A stretch of 64,000 nucleotides of DNA from JAIVJZ01 sp036386515. GTDB lineage: Bacteria; Acidobacteriota; Blastocatellia; Pyrinomonadales; Pyrinomonadaceae. The DNA lies in the NCBI GenBank assembly GCA_036386515.1, contig DASVVO010000033.1, positions 1-64,000 on the forward strand. The letters run 5' to 3'. A model generated the notes under the pieces. The model was not told where the DNA came from. It saw only the letters and a program-made list of their open reading frames with translations, and did not search any database. The position numbers and the translations under genes are program-made. This document shows positions 40,927 through 50,485 of the stretch, piece after piece (position 1 is the first letter of the stretch; each line of letters opens with the position of its first letter).

Positions 40927-43900
40927 TTAGTTCAGAAACTTCACGCTCACGGTTCTGGTCAGCGGGTTGACGGTGAAGCGCGCGAGGCGCGTGATGATGG
41001 CGGTCGGCTTGAGCGCGCCGCTCAGGGCGGTCGTCGCGCCGCCCGTCGCCGCGCCCGGCGAGAACTTGCCCGCGTTCTCGTTCGGCGAGCCTTCGGGGAG
41101 CAACTGCTTGCTCACGATTTTGAACTCGGCCGGGCCGTTGGCGAAGCCTTTGACGCGCAGGATGTAGCGCGTGTTCGGCTCGACGCGCGTCTGGACGCGT
41201 TCGGCGGCGGTCGCCCCGGCGGATGTGCCGAGCGATTTGCCGTCCGTCGTCAGAATCTCGAAGTCGAGGTCAACGGCGGTCGTCGAACTCAAAACGGCGT
41301 CGAGGATGAGCGCGTCGGATTTCGTCGTCACCTCAACGTCGGCGTAGGTGATGCCGGCGAAGGCGGGGTCGCCGTAGGTCAGAGACGGTTCGCCGCTCGT
41401 GCCGGTCGGGTCGCCCGCGAGGAGCGCGCCGGTGCGCTCTTCGGAGAAGACGGAATAGGTGACGGGCGCGGGCGGTTCGCTCGTGCCGTCGTTGCCGAGC
41501 GTGCCGTTGCCGCCCGCCGAACCGGCGTAAGCCTGCCCGGTGATGCGCGCGTCGAAGGTGAACAAGCGAGCCTGCGGGTCGTTGAACTCAAGCCGCTTGG
41601 CCGCCGAAGTTTGTCCGAGCGCGAGGTTCTGGTTGTAGACGAAAGTGTTCGCGCCGCCGTCGGCGTTCCTGACGGTGACGGACGGGTCGGAGATAGAGGT
41701 GACCTGGAAGTTGATCGCGCCGTAGATGGTCTTATCGTCGGAGACGGCGCCGCGCGCGTTCGTCAGTTTGTTGTCGAACGAGAAGACGCCGTTCGAGAAG
41801 GTGACGTTCGAGAGCGCGCTGTCAACCTGCGCCGTCACGTCCTGCGTGACGCGCACGGGCCTGGCCGCGCCGGAGAGGTCGGAGAAACCGAGTTGGCGCG
41901 TTTGGTTCACGCCGATGGCGCGCACCGTGTATTCGCTGTCGAACAGGTTGTTCAGTCCTTCGGGCGCGAACACTTCGTGAACCGCGCCGAGGTCTTCGTA
42001 AGACGAAGCGTTGCCGCTCGTGAAAGCGACGTGGCGGAAGCCGGTGGTGGACGAGTCGCCGTCGGCGAAGGCGCGCTTGCCGTTCGGCTGGCGGCGGTTC
42101 TCGAAACCGATCTTGCGCTTGAGAATTTCATAAGAAACCGCACCCTCGACGGGCTGCCAGGAGATGCGGTTGGTGCGCGCCGAAGCGGGCGCGACCGACA
42201 CGTTTTGCGGCACGGCGGGCGCGGCCTGCCCACCCGCGAAGGGCGTCACCTGCGTCGAGATGGTGGCCTGCCCGCCGCTCACTTCGCGCGCCTGGCTGCC
42301 CATCTCGTGCGCCGCGAAAATCTGTTCGATCATGGCGCGGTGCTGGCCGGGCGCGGCGGCGTCGGTGGCGTCGGTCGGGTAGAGCGATTGATCGGCGACG
42401 AGCATCGCGTCGCGCGCTTTGACCATCGTGTCGGGCGAGGTGGTGCCGAGCACGTACATCGCGCCGAGGAAGAGACGCTCGAAAATCTCCGTGCCTTTCG
42501 CGATCTCTTTGGACGGCGTGCCGTCCTTCGGCGCGGGGCGGCGATAGGTGGACTTCGACGGGTAGACGCGGTTCAGCATCTCGCGCACGTCCCACATCGT
42601 TGACATGTAAATCTCGCCGTCGTAGTGCTCCTCGAAATCGTAGACGCCCGCGCTGCCGAGCGTGCCGATGTCGGAATACTTCAGGGTCGAACGCGCGCTG
42701 CGGATGTAGGCGAGCGAATCGGGGTTGCGGCCGAGGCTGCGGTAGCGGTCGCGGACGCCCTTGGCGTTGACGACGTAGTCGCCGAGCGACGGATTGTCCG
42801 TGATGGTGAACGCCCACATGTCGGCCTGACCTTCGTTGAGCGCGCCGCCTTCGGGGTCGCCTTCCAGACCGGCGATGGGGCTGGTAATGGCGTGCATCCC
42901 CTCGTGATAAGGCACCGTGCCTTCGAGCGCGAGGTCGTTGAAGAGGAAGCCGTGGCCGTAAGAGGTCGGGTTGACGACGACGGGCGAAGCCGTGCCCGCG
43001 AGCGAACTGATGAGGCTCGTCAGGTTCAGCGCGAAGGCGTTGTCGAGACCGAGCACTTTTCCGGGCAGGTTGGCATCCGCCGTCGGCAGCTTACCGGCCG
43101 ATGCGTCGAGCGCGATGTAGATGTTCGGGATGTGGACGGTGGCCGGAAGCGGAATGGTCTTGTTCGGGTAGTCGTCGGGGAAGCTGCCCGTGCCGAGGCG
43201 GTTGTTCACTTTGTCGCCCGCGACGTGCAGGTAGTCAACGTATTCGAGCAGGTAGGTCGTGAAGAAGAAGGCGTTGATCTCGTCCTGGTGCTCGGCGGGT
43301 TCGGCGAGTTGATCCGCTTCGTTGGTGCGCGCTTCGAGGTTGGTCGGGTCGTCCACGCGGAAGTGCCAGGTGCCACGGGCTGCCTGCGCGAAGGGCTGCC
43401 TGGTGGCGAGCGCGTTGTTGACGACGGTGTGCGTGCCCGTCAGCGTGCCCATCAGCCCGGTGACGACGTTCGACGGGTCGAAGCTGCGCAGCTTGACGCG
43501 CTCCTGGCCGAGCGGCGTGCCCGTCGAGTCAACGCTGATCTTCGATTGGTCTTTGAGTTCCTGCGTGATGGTCGGGTACTTCGGATAGATGTCGGCCGTG
43601 AAGGGCAAGGGCGTCTCTGGAGCCTGCTGGAAGTTGACGAAATCTTTGCGCGCAATCGTCTCGCCCGTGTGCGCGTCGATGGAGACGAGGTAGAGGCCGA
43701 ACGGGTTCTCGGAGAACCTGGCGACTTTCCAGACGAGCTTGTAGCCGTCCACGGTCGGGTAGACGCCGAGCGTCGGCTGGTATTGATCCAGCACGGCGAC
43801 CTGTTTGGCGAGACCGGCGAGCGCGGGGCGCAGCAGGCTCATGACGCTCTCCGGCAGCGCGACGTGGAAGCGCGCGAGGTCGGCGGCGGCGGCGGCCTTC

Positions 43901-44514
43901 GCCTGCGCGGCGGAAAGCGTCGGCTGCGTGTTGACCTGCACGTCGCGGAAGTAGGGGCCGCTCGCCATGATCACTTGATTATTGGCGTTCAAGACGAGAC
44001 CGATGCCGCCGTCTTTCACGTCCAGCCCGTTGAAGGTTTGCTGGAAGCGCAGGAGGTGTCCGCCGAGCGCGTTCGTGTTGCGCACGACGCGCAGGTCTGA
44101 GACGTTGGAGATGCCGAAGGCGACGGCGTTCGCGGCGAGAAAGGCGCGACCCGCTTCTTCCGGCGTCCCCGCGAAGGGCGCGCTGGCGAAGTCGCGGATG
44201 ACATCGGGCGAGCCGCCGAAGTCGTTCCAGCGCACGGTCAGGTCTGAGGCGTTAGCGTTGGCCTTCAAAGTCTCGACCGCCGCCAGTTGATCGGCGGTGG
44301 CGGAGCGCACGTTGGCGGCGGCGCGCGACAGGTTGAGATCGAAATTGGGAGCCGGGCGTCCGTACATGTTGAAGCCGAGGCCGCCGGTTTGTGGAGCCGG
44401 GGTTGCGCCCGCAGCAGCGGCCGCCTGGCGGGGCACGTAAGTGGCCGTCACGGTGAAGGCCGCGACCACCATGACGATGAAAACTTTGACCCACATTGTT
44501 CGCGCTCTGCGCAT
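40927..44514 (-). CDS. Secreted M36 (fungalysin-type) metalloprotease
   Basis: A large exported zinc protease of 1195 residues. The signal peptide ends near RQAAAAA; an FTP/PepSY-like propeptide region (LLRFQQTFNGLDVKDGGIGLVLN...) spans about residues 110-260. The catalytic motif is YHEGMHAI (HEXXH at about 534-538) with the third ligand in NEGQADMWA 20-odd residues later. The C-terminal half contains fibronectin-like segments (VPQNVSVAPASARTNRISWQPVEGAVSYEIL) and a domain near the end that may be a CARDB- or P-domain-like sandwich. Fungal M36 enzymes end in HEYTH; HEGMH is a bacterial variant. ATG at 44514 follows GAGGAGA. Preceded by a three-unit SARP-type promoter. Confidence 0.88.
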   Translation of the reverse strand: MRRARTMWVKVFIVMVVAAFTVTATYVPRQAAAAAGATPAPQTGGLGFNMYGRPAPNFDLNLSRAAANVRSATADQLAAVETLKANANASDLTVRWNDFGGSPDVIRDFASAPFAGTPEEAGRAFLAANAVAFGISNVSDLRVVRNTNALGGHLLRFQQTFNGLDVKDGGIGLVLNANNQVIMASGPYFRDVQVNTQPTLSAAQAKAAAAADLARFHVALPESVMSLLRPALAGLAKQVAVLDQYQPTLGVYPTVDGYKLVWKVARFSENPFGLYLVSIDAHTGETIARKDFVNFQQAPETPLPFTADIYPKYPTITQELKDQSKISVDSTGTPLGQERVKLRSFDPSNVVTGLMGTLTGTHTVVNNALATRQPFAQAARGTWHFRVDDPTNLEARTNEADQLAEPAEHQDEINAFFFTTYLLEYVDYLHVAGDKVNNRLGTGSFPDDYPNKTIPLPATVHIPNIYIALDASAGKLPTADANLPGKVLGLDNAFALNLTSLISSLAGTASPVVVNPTSYGHGFLFNDLALEGTVPYHEGMHAITSPIAGLEGDPEGGALNEGQADMWAFTITDNPSLGDYVVNAKGVRDRYRSLGRNPDSLAYIRSARSTLKYSDIGTLGSAGVYDFEEHYDGEIYMSTMWDVREMLNRVYPSKSTYRRPAPKDGTPSKEIAKGTEIFERLFLGAMYVLGTTSPDTMVKARDAMLVADQSLYPTDATDAAAPGQHRAMIEQIFAAHEMGSQAREVSGGQATISTQVTPFAGGQAAPAVPQNVSVAPASARTNRISWQPVEGAVSYEILKRKIGFENRRQPNGKRAFADGDSSTTGFRHVAFTSGNASSYEDLGAVHEVFAPEGLNNLFDSEYTVRAIGVNQTRQLGFSDLSGAARPVRVTQDVTAQVDSALSNVTFSNGVFSFDNKLTNARGAVSDDKTIYGAINFQVTSISDPSVTVRNADGGANTFVYNQNLALGQTSAAKRLEFNDPQARLFTFDARITGQAYAGSAGGNGTLGNDGTSEPPAPVTYSVFSEERTGALLAGDPTGTSGEPSLTYGDPAFAGITYADVEVTTKSDALILDAVLSSTTAVDLDFEILTTDGKSLGTSAGATAAERVQTRVEPNTRYILRVKGFANGPAEFKIVSKQLLPEGSPNENAGKFSPGAATGGATTALSGALKPTAIITRLARFTVNPLTRTVSVKFLN

Positions 44515-44578
44515 AATTGCTTCTCCTCTGACGAGTTTAAAATTGAAGTTGTAAGACCGTCGCTGTTCGACGCGGGCG

Positions 44579-44623
44579 AGATTAGCCAGGCGCGCTTGAG
44601 GAATACTTGAGGACGACTTGAGG
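44579..44623 (-). promoter_or_regulatory. SARP-type promoter of the M36 protease gene
   Basis: Three identical heptamers CCTCAAG in gene orientation with starts 11 bp apart, then 10 bp, then TAATCT. This is the most regular of the sites. The leader is about 60 bases. Confidence 0.75.
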
Positions 44624-44898
44624 CGGAGAGGCGGGGCGGGTTGAGAATGTTGCAACCACGTTGCGAGCGCGCCGCGACGGGAGCGTTTGAGGATCGCGAC
44701 GGAGCCTTCGAGCGCGACGAGATCATGAAGCGCAAGGGGCGCGGGGGAAGGCTGCCGGGCAATTTCAAATTTGAAATCTGAAATTGTCCGACACCTTCGC
44801 CCGTGCCCTTTTGCGGCGAGGGCGGTGGAACGATTCGAGCTACCTTCAAACGCGACTCGTGCCGCGTTTTCACGGGCGCGTGAGCTTAAACTCTCCCG

Positions 44899-44964
44899 TC
44901 AACCGCGCGGGATGCCGGGAGAGCGCGCGCGGTTCAACCGCGAGTCTGCGAGGTTCGTGTTCAT
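44899..44964 (-). CDS. Candidate 21-codon small gene
   Basis: An ATG at 44964 preceded at good distance by AGGGAGA opens 21 codons beginning MNTNLADSRL and ending in PGIPRG before a TGA. A SARP-type promoter with a -10 TACCCT lies just 30 bp upstream, giving a leader of about 25 bases, and no other gene is available for that promoter within 450 bp. This makes expression plausible although the peptide itself is too short to judge. It is basic and has no signal sequence. The remaining part of the 44515-45136 gap shows nothing else recognisable. Non-coding RNA from the same promoter is the alternative. Confidence 0.4.
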   Translation of the reverse strand: MNTNLADSRLNRARSPGIPRG

Positions 44965-44994
44965 GTCGGATTCTCCCTGCCTGTAGGTGTGTAG

Positions 44995-45028
44995 AGGGTA
45001 GCGGCGGGGCGTTGAGGAAGACTTGAGC
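44995..45028 (-). promoter_or_regulatory. SARP-type promoter in front of the small ORF
   Basis: Heptamers GCTCAAG and CCTCAAC start 11 bp apart in minus orientation; after 10 bp follows TACCCT. The configuration equals that of the two protease promoters. Confidence 0.65.
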
Positions 45029-45136
45029 GGGGAACGGGCGGGCGGGTGTTTATTACAATTTCATTGCAGGGAAAACCGTGGGGGTCGGTGTTGGACGCAG
45101 CTAAAAAAATTTCGGCGTGGGTGGGCGGGGCGCGTC

Positions 45137-46381
45137 TCAACCGGCGCGGAGGTCGGCGTCGCGTCTGAGTCCGTCGCTCAGGAGTCGCACGCCGAGCACG
45201 AAGAGGAAGATGGCGCAGGCGGGCGAGAGCAGGACGAGCGGTTGTTGGCCGAGCAGCGTCAAGTTGCCGGCGGCGACAAGCATGTTGCCCCAACTCGCCG
45301 CCGGTTCCTGCACGCCGACGCCGAGAAACGACAAGGCCGTCTCGGCCAAGAGGAACGCGGGCAGCATCAGCGAGAGTTGCACGACGAGCGGGCGCGAAGC
45401 GTTCGGCAGGATGTGACGAAAAAGTATCCGCGTCTCGGTCAGGCCGAGCGACACGGCGGCCAAGACGAACTCGCGTTCGCGCAATCCCAACACCAGCCCG
45501 CGCGCGAGCCGCGCCATCTCCGCCCACCCGATGCCGATGAAGATCGCGACGAGCAACAGCCCCGCGTGCGTCGGCGGCAGCACGAGCGGGAAGGCGGCGC
45601 GCGCCGCCAGGATCAAGACGAGATCGGGCAAGGCCAGCATCGCGTCGGCCGCGCGCATCAACAGCGCGTCCACCCTGCGCCCCGCGTAGCCCGACACGCA
45701 GCCCAGAAAAACTCCGAGCACGCCCGCGAGCAGCGTCCCCAGAGGCCCGACCGCGAGCGAGAAGCGCGACGCCATCAACAGGCGCGAGAGGCGGTCGCGC
45801 CCGGACTCATCCGTGCCGAGCAGGTGGACGCGCTGTGCCGGAGCGTTCGCGCCCTGCGCCGCGCCGGTGTTGTGCGCCGCGCCCGCGTTGCGCGAAAGGT
45901 CGGAATGTCGGCGCGGGTCGGGTGCGGTTGAGAAGAGATGCCGGTCGGTCTGGAAGAGGCCGAAGAGTTTGTATGAATGGCCGCGCGTGAAAAGGAAGAG
46001 GTGAAAGCGCGCCGACGCGTCTTCGCTGTAAGTGCGCGCGAGCGGGTCGGTGAGGCGCAGGCGGTAGATGAACGGGCGCGCGTGCCAGCGGCCTTCTTGG
46101 TCTCTGAAACGGACGGGTGTCGGCGGGGCGAAGGGCTGCTGCCGCGACTGTTCGCTCGCGTCGTAAGGCGCGATGAAATTCGCCAGCACGGCGACGAGGT
46201 AGAACGTCGAGACGATGCAGAGTCCCGCCACCAACTTCCAACGGCGCGCCAGCCTGCGCCGCGCCCGCCCGCGCCATGCGCCCGGCGCGGCGTGCGCGCG
46301 TTCCCACGCCTCCGGCGGCGGCGGCGCGGCGGGAGGGTCGGAGAGGTGCGGTGGTTGCTGGTCGGTCATGCGAATGTTCAC
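45137..46381 (-). CDS. Peptide ABC transporter permease, DppC/OppC type
   Basis: Inner-membrane permease of 414 residues. After a Pro-rich cytoplasmic start, the first helix is LVAGLCIVSTFYLVAVLANFI, then a long periplasmic loop of about 120 residues with HLLGTDESGRDRLSRLLMASR, the family hallmark, followed by five helices and the EAA loop EREFVLAAVSLGLTETRILFRHILPNA. The start is placed at GTG 46381, which overlaps the stop of the upstream permease as GTGA; an ATG at 46369 is the alternative. The gene is the second of a permease pair. No ATP-binding subunits are encoded nearby, so they must be shared or elsewhere. Confidence 0.9.
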   Translation of the reverse strand: MNIRMTDQQPPHLSDPPAAPPPPEAWERAHAAPGAWRGRARRRLARRWKLVAGLCIVSTFYLVAVLANFIAPYDASEQSRQQPFAPPTPVRFRDQEGRWHARPFIYRLRLTDPLARTYSEDASARFHLFLFTRGHSYKLFGLFQTDRHLFSTAPDPRRHSDLSRNAGAAHNTGAAQGANAPAQRVHLLGTDESGRDRLSRLLMASRFSLAVGPLGTLLAGVLGVFLGCVSGYAGRRVDALLMRAADAMLALPDLVLILAARAAFPLVLPPTHAGLLLVAIFIGIGWAEMARLARGLVLGLREREFVLAAVSLGLTETRILFRHILPNASRPLVVQLSLMLPAFLLAETALSFLGVGVQEPAASWGNMLVAAGNLTLLGQQPLVLLSPACAIFLFVLGVRLLSDGLRRDADLRAG

Positions 46382-47385
46382 GCGCCGGGAGCGGGCAGGT
46401 TGACGGAGCGACCGCTTCCCCGGCGCGTCCGCGCGGGCGTCGTGCGGCGCGGACGCAGGCGCGGGTCGTTCAGACGCAGCAGGATGTCCGCGCAGAGGTT
46501 TCCGGCGAGCACGGCCGTCGCCGTGATCATCACGACGCCCATCAGGAGCGGCACGTCGCGGTGGCGCACGGCGTTGACGCTGAGCGCGCCCAAGCCAGGC
46601 CAGCCGAGCACCGTCTCGACGATCACGGAGCCGCTCACGACGCTGCCGAAGGCGTAGCCGGAGAGCGTGATCAGCGGGTTCAAAGCGTCGCGCAGCGCGT
46701 GGCGCATGATGACGGCGCGTTCCGGCAATCCTTTCGCGCGCGCCACCTGCACGAAGTCTTGCGCGAGCGCGTGGCTCAAACCCTCGCGCGCTTGCGCCAG
46801 AAAGAGAGCCACGAGCGGGAGGGCGAGCACGATGGCCGGGGGCAGGATACGCAAGGGACGAAAGTCGGCGAGCCTCTCCGCGCCCGCGCCGCCGACGGGA
46901 AACCAGGCGGTGCGCGCGACGATCGCCAGGGCGATGAGCGCGAGCACGATGCGCGGCGTCGAAGCCGTGAGCAGGATCACGAGTTCGCTCGCGCGATCCC
47001 ACAGGCTGCCCCGGCGGCGGGCGGCGAGCGCGGCGAGCGCGAGCGAAAAGGAGAGCGCGAGAAAGAGCGCGGCGGCGGTGAGCGCGAGCGTGCGCAGCAG
47101 GCGCGGCCTGATGATGGTCGCCACCGGGCTGTGATAGTAAAAGGATTCGCCCATGCGCCCGCGCGCGAGGTTCGAGAGCCAGTAGGCGTAGCGCACGGCG
47201 AGCGGCTGGTCGAGTCCGTAGGCGCGGCGCATCTCTTTGAGCGTCTCTTCGGACACGGCCTGCTCGCTCGTCAGTTCGCCGAGCGCGTCGCCGCCGGCGG
47301 CCGCCAGGAGCGCGAACGTGAGCGCGGAGACGACGAGGAGCACCACGACGCCCTGCAACGCTCTGGAGAGAATCAGTTTCAGCAC
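46378..47385 (-). CDS. Peptide ABC transporter permease, DppB/OppB type
   Basis: A 335-residue permease with six helices. N-terminal hallmark: LSRALQGVVVLLVVSALTFALL; large first loop with LGLDQP-like RRAYGLDQPLAVRYAYWLSNLARGRMG; EAA loop DFVQVARAKGLPERAVIMRHALRDALNPLIT. These features place it in the DppB group importing peptides, nickel or oligosaccharides. It begins 212 bp from the divergent substrate-binding protein gene and is translationally coupled to the second permease. A Pro/Arg-rich tail of 25 residues follows the last helix. Confidence 0.9.
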   Translation of the reverse strand: MLKLILSRALQGVVVLLVVSALTFALLAAAGGDALGELTSEQAVSEETLKEMRRAYGLDQPLAVRYAYWLSNLARGRMGESFYYHSPVATIIRPRLLRTLALTAAALFLALSFSLALAALAARRRGSLWDRASELVILLTASTPRIVLALIALAIVARTAWFPVGGAGAERLADFRPLRILPPAIVLALPLVALFLAQAREGLSHALAQDFVQVARAKGLPERAVIMRHALRDALNPLITLSGYAFGSVVSGSVIVETVLGWPGLGALSVNAVRHRDVPLLMGVVMITATAVLAGNLCADILLRLNDPRLRPRRTTPARTRRGSGRSVNLPAPGA

Positions 47386-47597
47386 GACGGCAACTCGGAA
47401 TGTTCGTGGAGGATGTTTTCAGCCGAACTCATCGCGCGCTGATTTAACATCTATTCGCGGCGCGAGGGCAAGAGTGGAGCGCGCATCGCTCTGGACATCC
47501 GGGTGGAGACATGTTTGAATCGGATAGCCTCACCCGTGCGCGCGTTCGCACGAAACGCCTCGCGCTTTTTCAGCTTCAGACAAATCGGGATTGTGAA

Positions 47598-49391
47598 ATG
47601 AAACTTGCATCGTCAGGACGGTTGTTGGTCAGCTTGTTGTGCCTCGCCGCGCTCCTTTCGGCGAGCGCGTGCCAGACGCCGCCCGCGTCGAACACTGCCG
47701 GCGGAGGTGGTGGCGGCGGTGAAGGGAAACTACCGACCGCGCCCGTCGTGGGCACGCGCGGCGGCACGCTCACCTACCGCCTCACTTCGCCCCCGAAGAC
47801 TTTCAACTACATCCTCGCCGCCGACGAGCCTTCTATCTACGTCTCCTTCTTCCTGATGGGCAGCCGCCTCGTCGAACTCAATCACGACAACCAAAATTAC
47901 GCGCCCGCGCTCGCCGAGAGTTGGAAACTTTCCGACGACGGCAAGAGCGTCGAGGTCACCTTGCGCGAGGGGTTGAAGTTCTCCGACGGGCAGCCGCTCA
48001 CCTCCGAAGACGTGGCCTTCACGCTGCGCACGCTCTACGACAAACGCGTCACCTCGCCCATCTACCGCGACGCGATGCTCGTCGGCGGCAAGCCCATCGA
48101 AGTGACAGTGGCGGACGCGCGCCGCCTCCGTCTCGGCTTCGCCGAAGCCATCGCCGTGCCGGAAAACTACATGTCGAATTTGGGCGTGCTGCCGCGCCGC
48201 GTGCTCGAAGCCGAACTCGGCCGGAACGCCTTCAACAACGCTTACAGCGTGACCAGCGACGTGGCGAGCATCGTCACGGCCGGAGCCTTCACCGTCGAAT
48301 CAAGCGCGCCGGGCGAGCGCGTCGTCCTCAAGCGCAACCCGCACTACTGGAAGCGCGACGCGGCGGGCAATCAACTGCCGTATCTCGAACGCCTCGTCCT
48401 CGAAGTCGTCGGCGACGAGAACAACGCTCTCACCCGCCTCGGCCAGGGGTCGCTCGACATCCTCGACCGCGTGCGCCCGACCGATTTCGCCAGCCTGCGC
48501 GCCGGGCAGGGCAACGCGCGCGCCCACGACCTCGGCCCCGGCCTCTACGCCGATAACATCTGGTTCAATCTCAACCCCGGCCGGCGCGACGACGGCAAAT
48601 CAATCGTCGATCCCGTGAAGCTCGCCTGGTTCAACGATGCGCGTTTTCGCCGCGCCGTCTCGCACGCCATCGACCGCGACTCCATCGCCGCCAACACCTG
48701 GCAAGGACTCGCCACGCCGCTCTACAGCTTCGTCTCCGGCGGCAATCGCGCCTGGGTGGCCGCCGATGTTCCGCGCACCGCTTACGATCTGGAACGGGCG
48801 CGCACGCTGCTGCGCGAAGCGGGCTTCAACCTCGGCGGCACCGAGGCCGCGCCGGAGTTGACGGACGCGAAAGGCAATCGCGTCGAGTTCACGATCATCG
48901 CGCCCGCCGGCAACGAGGTGCGCGTCAAGAGCGCGATTGTGATCCAGGAGGATTTAAAGAAACTGGGGATGAACGTGCAGGTCGCGCCCATCGAGAACGC
49001 GCAGTTGTCCGCCCGCATCAACCAGTCTTACGACTACGAGGCCGTGCTGTTCGGCACGTCGGTCTCCGAACCCGACCCGTCTTCCTACACCGACATGTTG
49101 CGCAGTTCCAGCCCGCAACACTTCTGGTATCCCGAACAACCGAAGCCCGCCACCGAATGGGAAGCCCGGCTCGACGAGTTGGCCGCGCGGCAAGCCCACG
49201 AAGTTGACCGCGAACGCCGCCGCGCCATCTTCCGCGACATGCAGCTATTGATGGCCGAACAACTCCCGCTCATCCCCATCGTCACGCGCCACATCGCCGT
49301 CGCCGCCAACACGCGCATCGGCAATTACCGTCCCAGCCCGCTCCCGCCCTTTTCGCTGTGGAACGCCGAGGAGTTGTTCGTCAAGCAGTGA
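47598..49391 (+). CDS. Peptide ABC transporter substrate-binding lipoprotein (family 5)
   Basis: Solute-binding lipoprotein of 597 residues, SBP family 5. Lipobox SASAC with Cys near residue 25, Gly-rich linker, then GGTLTYRLTSPPKTFNYILAADEPSIYV, the family motif LAESWKLSDDGKSVEVTLREGLKFSDGQPLTSEDVAFTL, and later FRRAVSHAIDRDSIAANTWQGLA. Ligands of the family are oligopeptides or, less often, other solutes. It faces the dppB/dppC-like genes from the opposite strand and should deliver substrate to them. Located next to secreted proteases, import of their products is a sensible inference. Confidence 0.9.
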   Translation: MKLASSGRLLVSLLCLAALLSASACQTPPASNTAGGGGGGGEGKLPTAPVVGTRGGTLTYRLTSPPKTFNYILAADEPSIYVSFFLMGSRLVELNHDNQNYAPALAESWKLSDDGKSVEVTLREGLKFSDGQPLTSEDVAFTLRTLYDKRVTSPIYRDAMLVGGKPIEVTVADARRLRLGFAEAIAVPENYMSNLGVLPRRVLEAELGRNAFNNAYSVTSDVASIVTAGAFTVESSAPGERVVLKRNPHYWKRDAAGNQLPYLERLVLEVVGDENNALTRLGQGSLDILDRVRPTDFASLRAGQGNARAHDLGPGLYADNIWFNLNPGRRDDGKSIVDPVKLAWFNDARFRRAVSHAIDRDSIAANTWQGLATPLYSFVSGGNRAWVAADVPRTAYDLERARTLLREAGFNLGGTEAAPELTDAKGNRVEFTIIAPAGNEVRVKSAIVIQEDLKKLGMNVQVAPIENAQLSARINQSYDYEAVLFGTSVSEPDPSSYTDMLRSSSPQHFWYPEQPKPATEWEARLDELAARQAHEVDRERRRAIFRDMQLLMAEQLPLIPIVTRHIAVAANTRIGNYRPSPLPPFSLWNAEELFVKQ

Positions 49392-49554
49392 GAACGAATT
49401 TCATCGCCCGTGACTCATCTGCTCCATCCCTGCACTAAATGAGCACACGCCCCGCGCTCGCGGTTGGCCTGATGGCGAGGAAATCAGCGGCTTTCGTCTT
49501 ACCTGCCCGGCGGCATACTGATTGCTATCTCTATCCCGTATGAGGGGGATAGAA

Positions 49555-50112
49555 ATGAAATCAAATAACTTTAAGGGCAAAATCGGGGGAGCTATCTTAG
49601 CCGTCTCTTTAGTGCTGGGCATCGGCATCATGTCGAGCGACACGGCTCAGGCGCAGAACCGCAATGACGAACGATGGCAACGCCGCGAGCGCGAGCGCGA
49701 CCGCCAGGATCGTTATCACCGCAACAACCGCAGCCGTGATGCTCGTGACGGGCGCAATAACGGTTATGGCAGAAATCGCGGCTACGGCAACAACGGTCGC
49801 TACGGCAACGACGGCCGCTACGGCAACAACGGCGGCTACAACAATAACGCCTACCAGATTGAGATGAACCAGGGGTATCAGGCCGGCGCGAACACGGGCG
49901 CGAGCGATGCGCAGCGGAGACAGAGCTACAGCCCGCAACGGTCGCACTATTACAAGGATGCCTCGACGCAGGCTTTCCGCGACGGCTTCGTGCAGGGCTA
50001 CGACGCGGGTTACCGCCAGTACGGCGGTTACAACAACAACGGCGACTACCGCAGGGGCAATAGCGGCAGCGGCATCGGCGGAATCCTCGGCGGAATCCTG
50101 GGACGCCCTTAA
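49555..50112 (+). CDS. Small exported Gly/Asn/Tyr/Arg-rich protein
   Basis: A 185-residue protein; signal sequence KIGGAILAVSLVLGIGIMSSDTAQAQ, then a basic Arg/Asp region (RRERERDRQDRYHRNNRSRD), short tandem repeats of YGNNGR/YGNDGR/YGNNGGYNN, and a conserved-looking C-part (YQIEMNQGYQAGANTGASDAQRRQSYSPQRSHYYKDASTQAFRDGFVQGYDAGYRQ in pattern, split here as short pieces). The tail GSGIGGILGGILGRP is hydrophobic and glycine-rich. Proteins of this style are frequent, unclassified exported proteins in Blastocatellia. ATG at 49555 follows GAGGGGGAT. A terminator lies 35 bp behind the stop. Confidence 0.75.
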   Translation: MKSNNFKGKIGGAILAVSLVLGIGIMSSDTAQAQNRNDERWQRRERERDRQDRYHRNNRSRDARDGRNNGYGRNRGYGNNGRYGNDGRYGNNGGYNNNAYQIEMNQGYQAGANTGASDAQRRQSYSPQRSHYYKDASTQAFRDGFVQGYDAGYRQYGGYNNNGDYRRGNSGSGIGGILGGILGRP

Positions 50113-50147
50113 GTTACCTGCTATCCGAATAACATCTACCCGACCCG

Positions 50148-50183
50148 GAAATGCCGCGATTCATCATCGCGGCATTTCTTTTA
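50148..50183 (+). terminator. Rho-independent terminator
   Basis: A perfect 13-bp stem GAAATGCCGCGAT with its complement, five-base loop, then TTTTAT. It ends the transcription unit of the Gly/Asn/Tyr-rich protein gene. Confidence 0.85.
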
Positions 50184-50416
50184 TCCCCTGTCGGGCGCGG
50201 CGCGCTCCGAAAACTTTCCGCCCTGCGTTAACTTCGTAGGGACGCCGCCGGGGAAGCATTTTCCGTGAGTCGCCGCGAGTAGGAGCCGACGCACCGCTTC
50301 CGCCGGAGTCGATCCCGCGCCTGTGCGTCGAGAGGTTTTTTCTGTCTGCCCGTAACCCGGCCGCGCCTGGCCGTGCGAGGTGAGAGGGTAAGGAAAAGTT
50401 TGCAGGTTGAAGACGA

Positions 50417-50454
50417 AAGCGGGACGTGAGCCTTAACCGGCACGCGTCCCGCTT
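50417..50454 (-). terminator. Hairpin downstream of the second S8 protease gene
   Basis: AAGCGGGACG pairs with CGTCCCGCTT across an 18-base loop, 32 bp beyond the protease stop. The following bases contain only a short T stretch. Confidence 0.5.
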
Positions 50455-50485
50455 AACTGTTTTTAGCTTTCACTGTTCCCGCCGC

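Noticed and set aside
42625..44100. 491-codon open frame on the plus strand
   Set aside because: Antisense to the M36 protease gene; nothing recognisable.
46382..47002. N-terminal extension of the DppC-type permease to 621 codons
   Set aside because: The extra 207 codons overlap the DppB-type permease gene in another frame and are Arg-rich nonsense; the GTGA junction gives the natural start.
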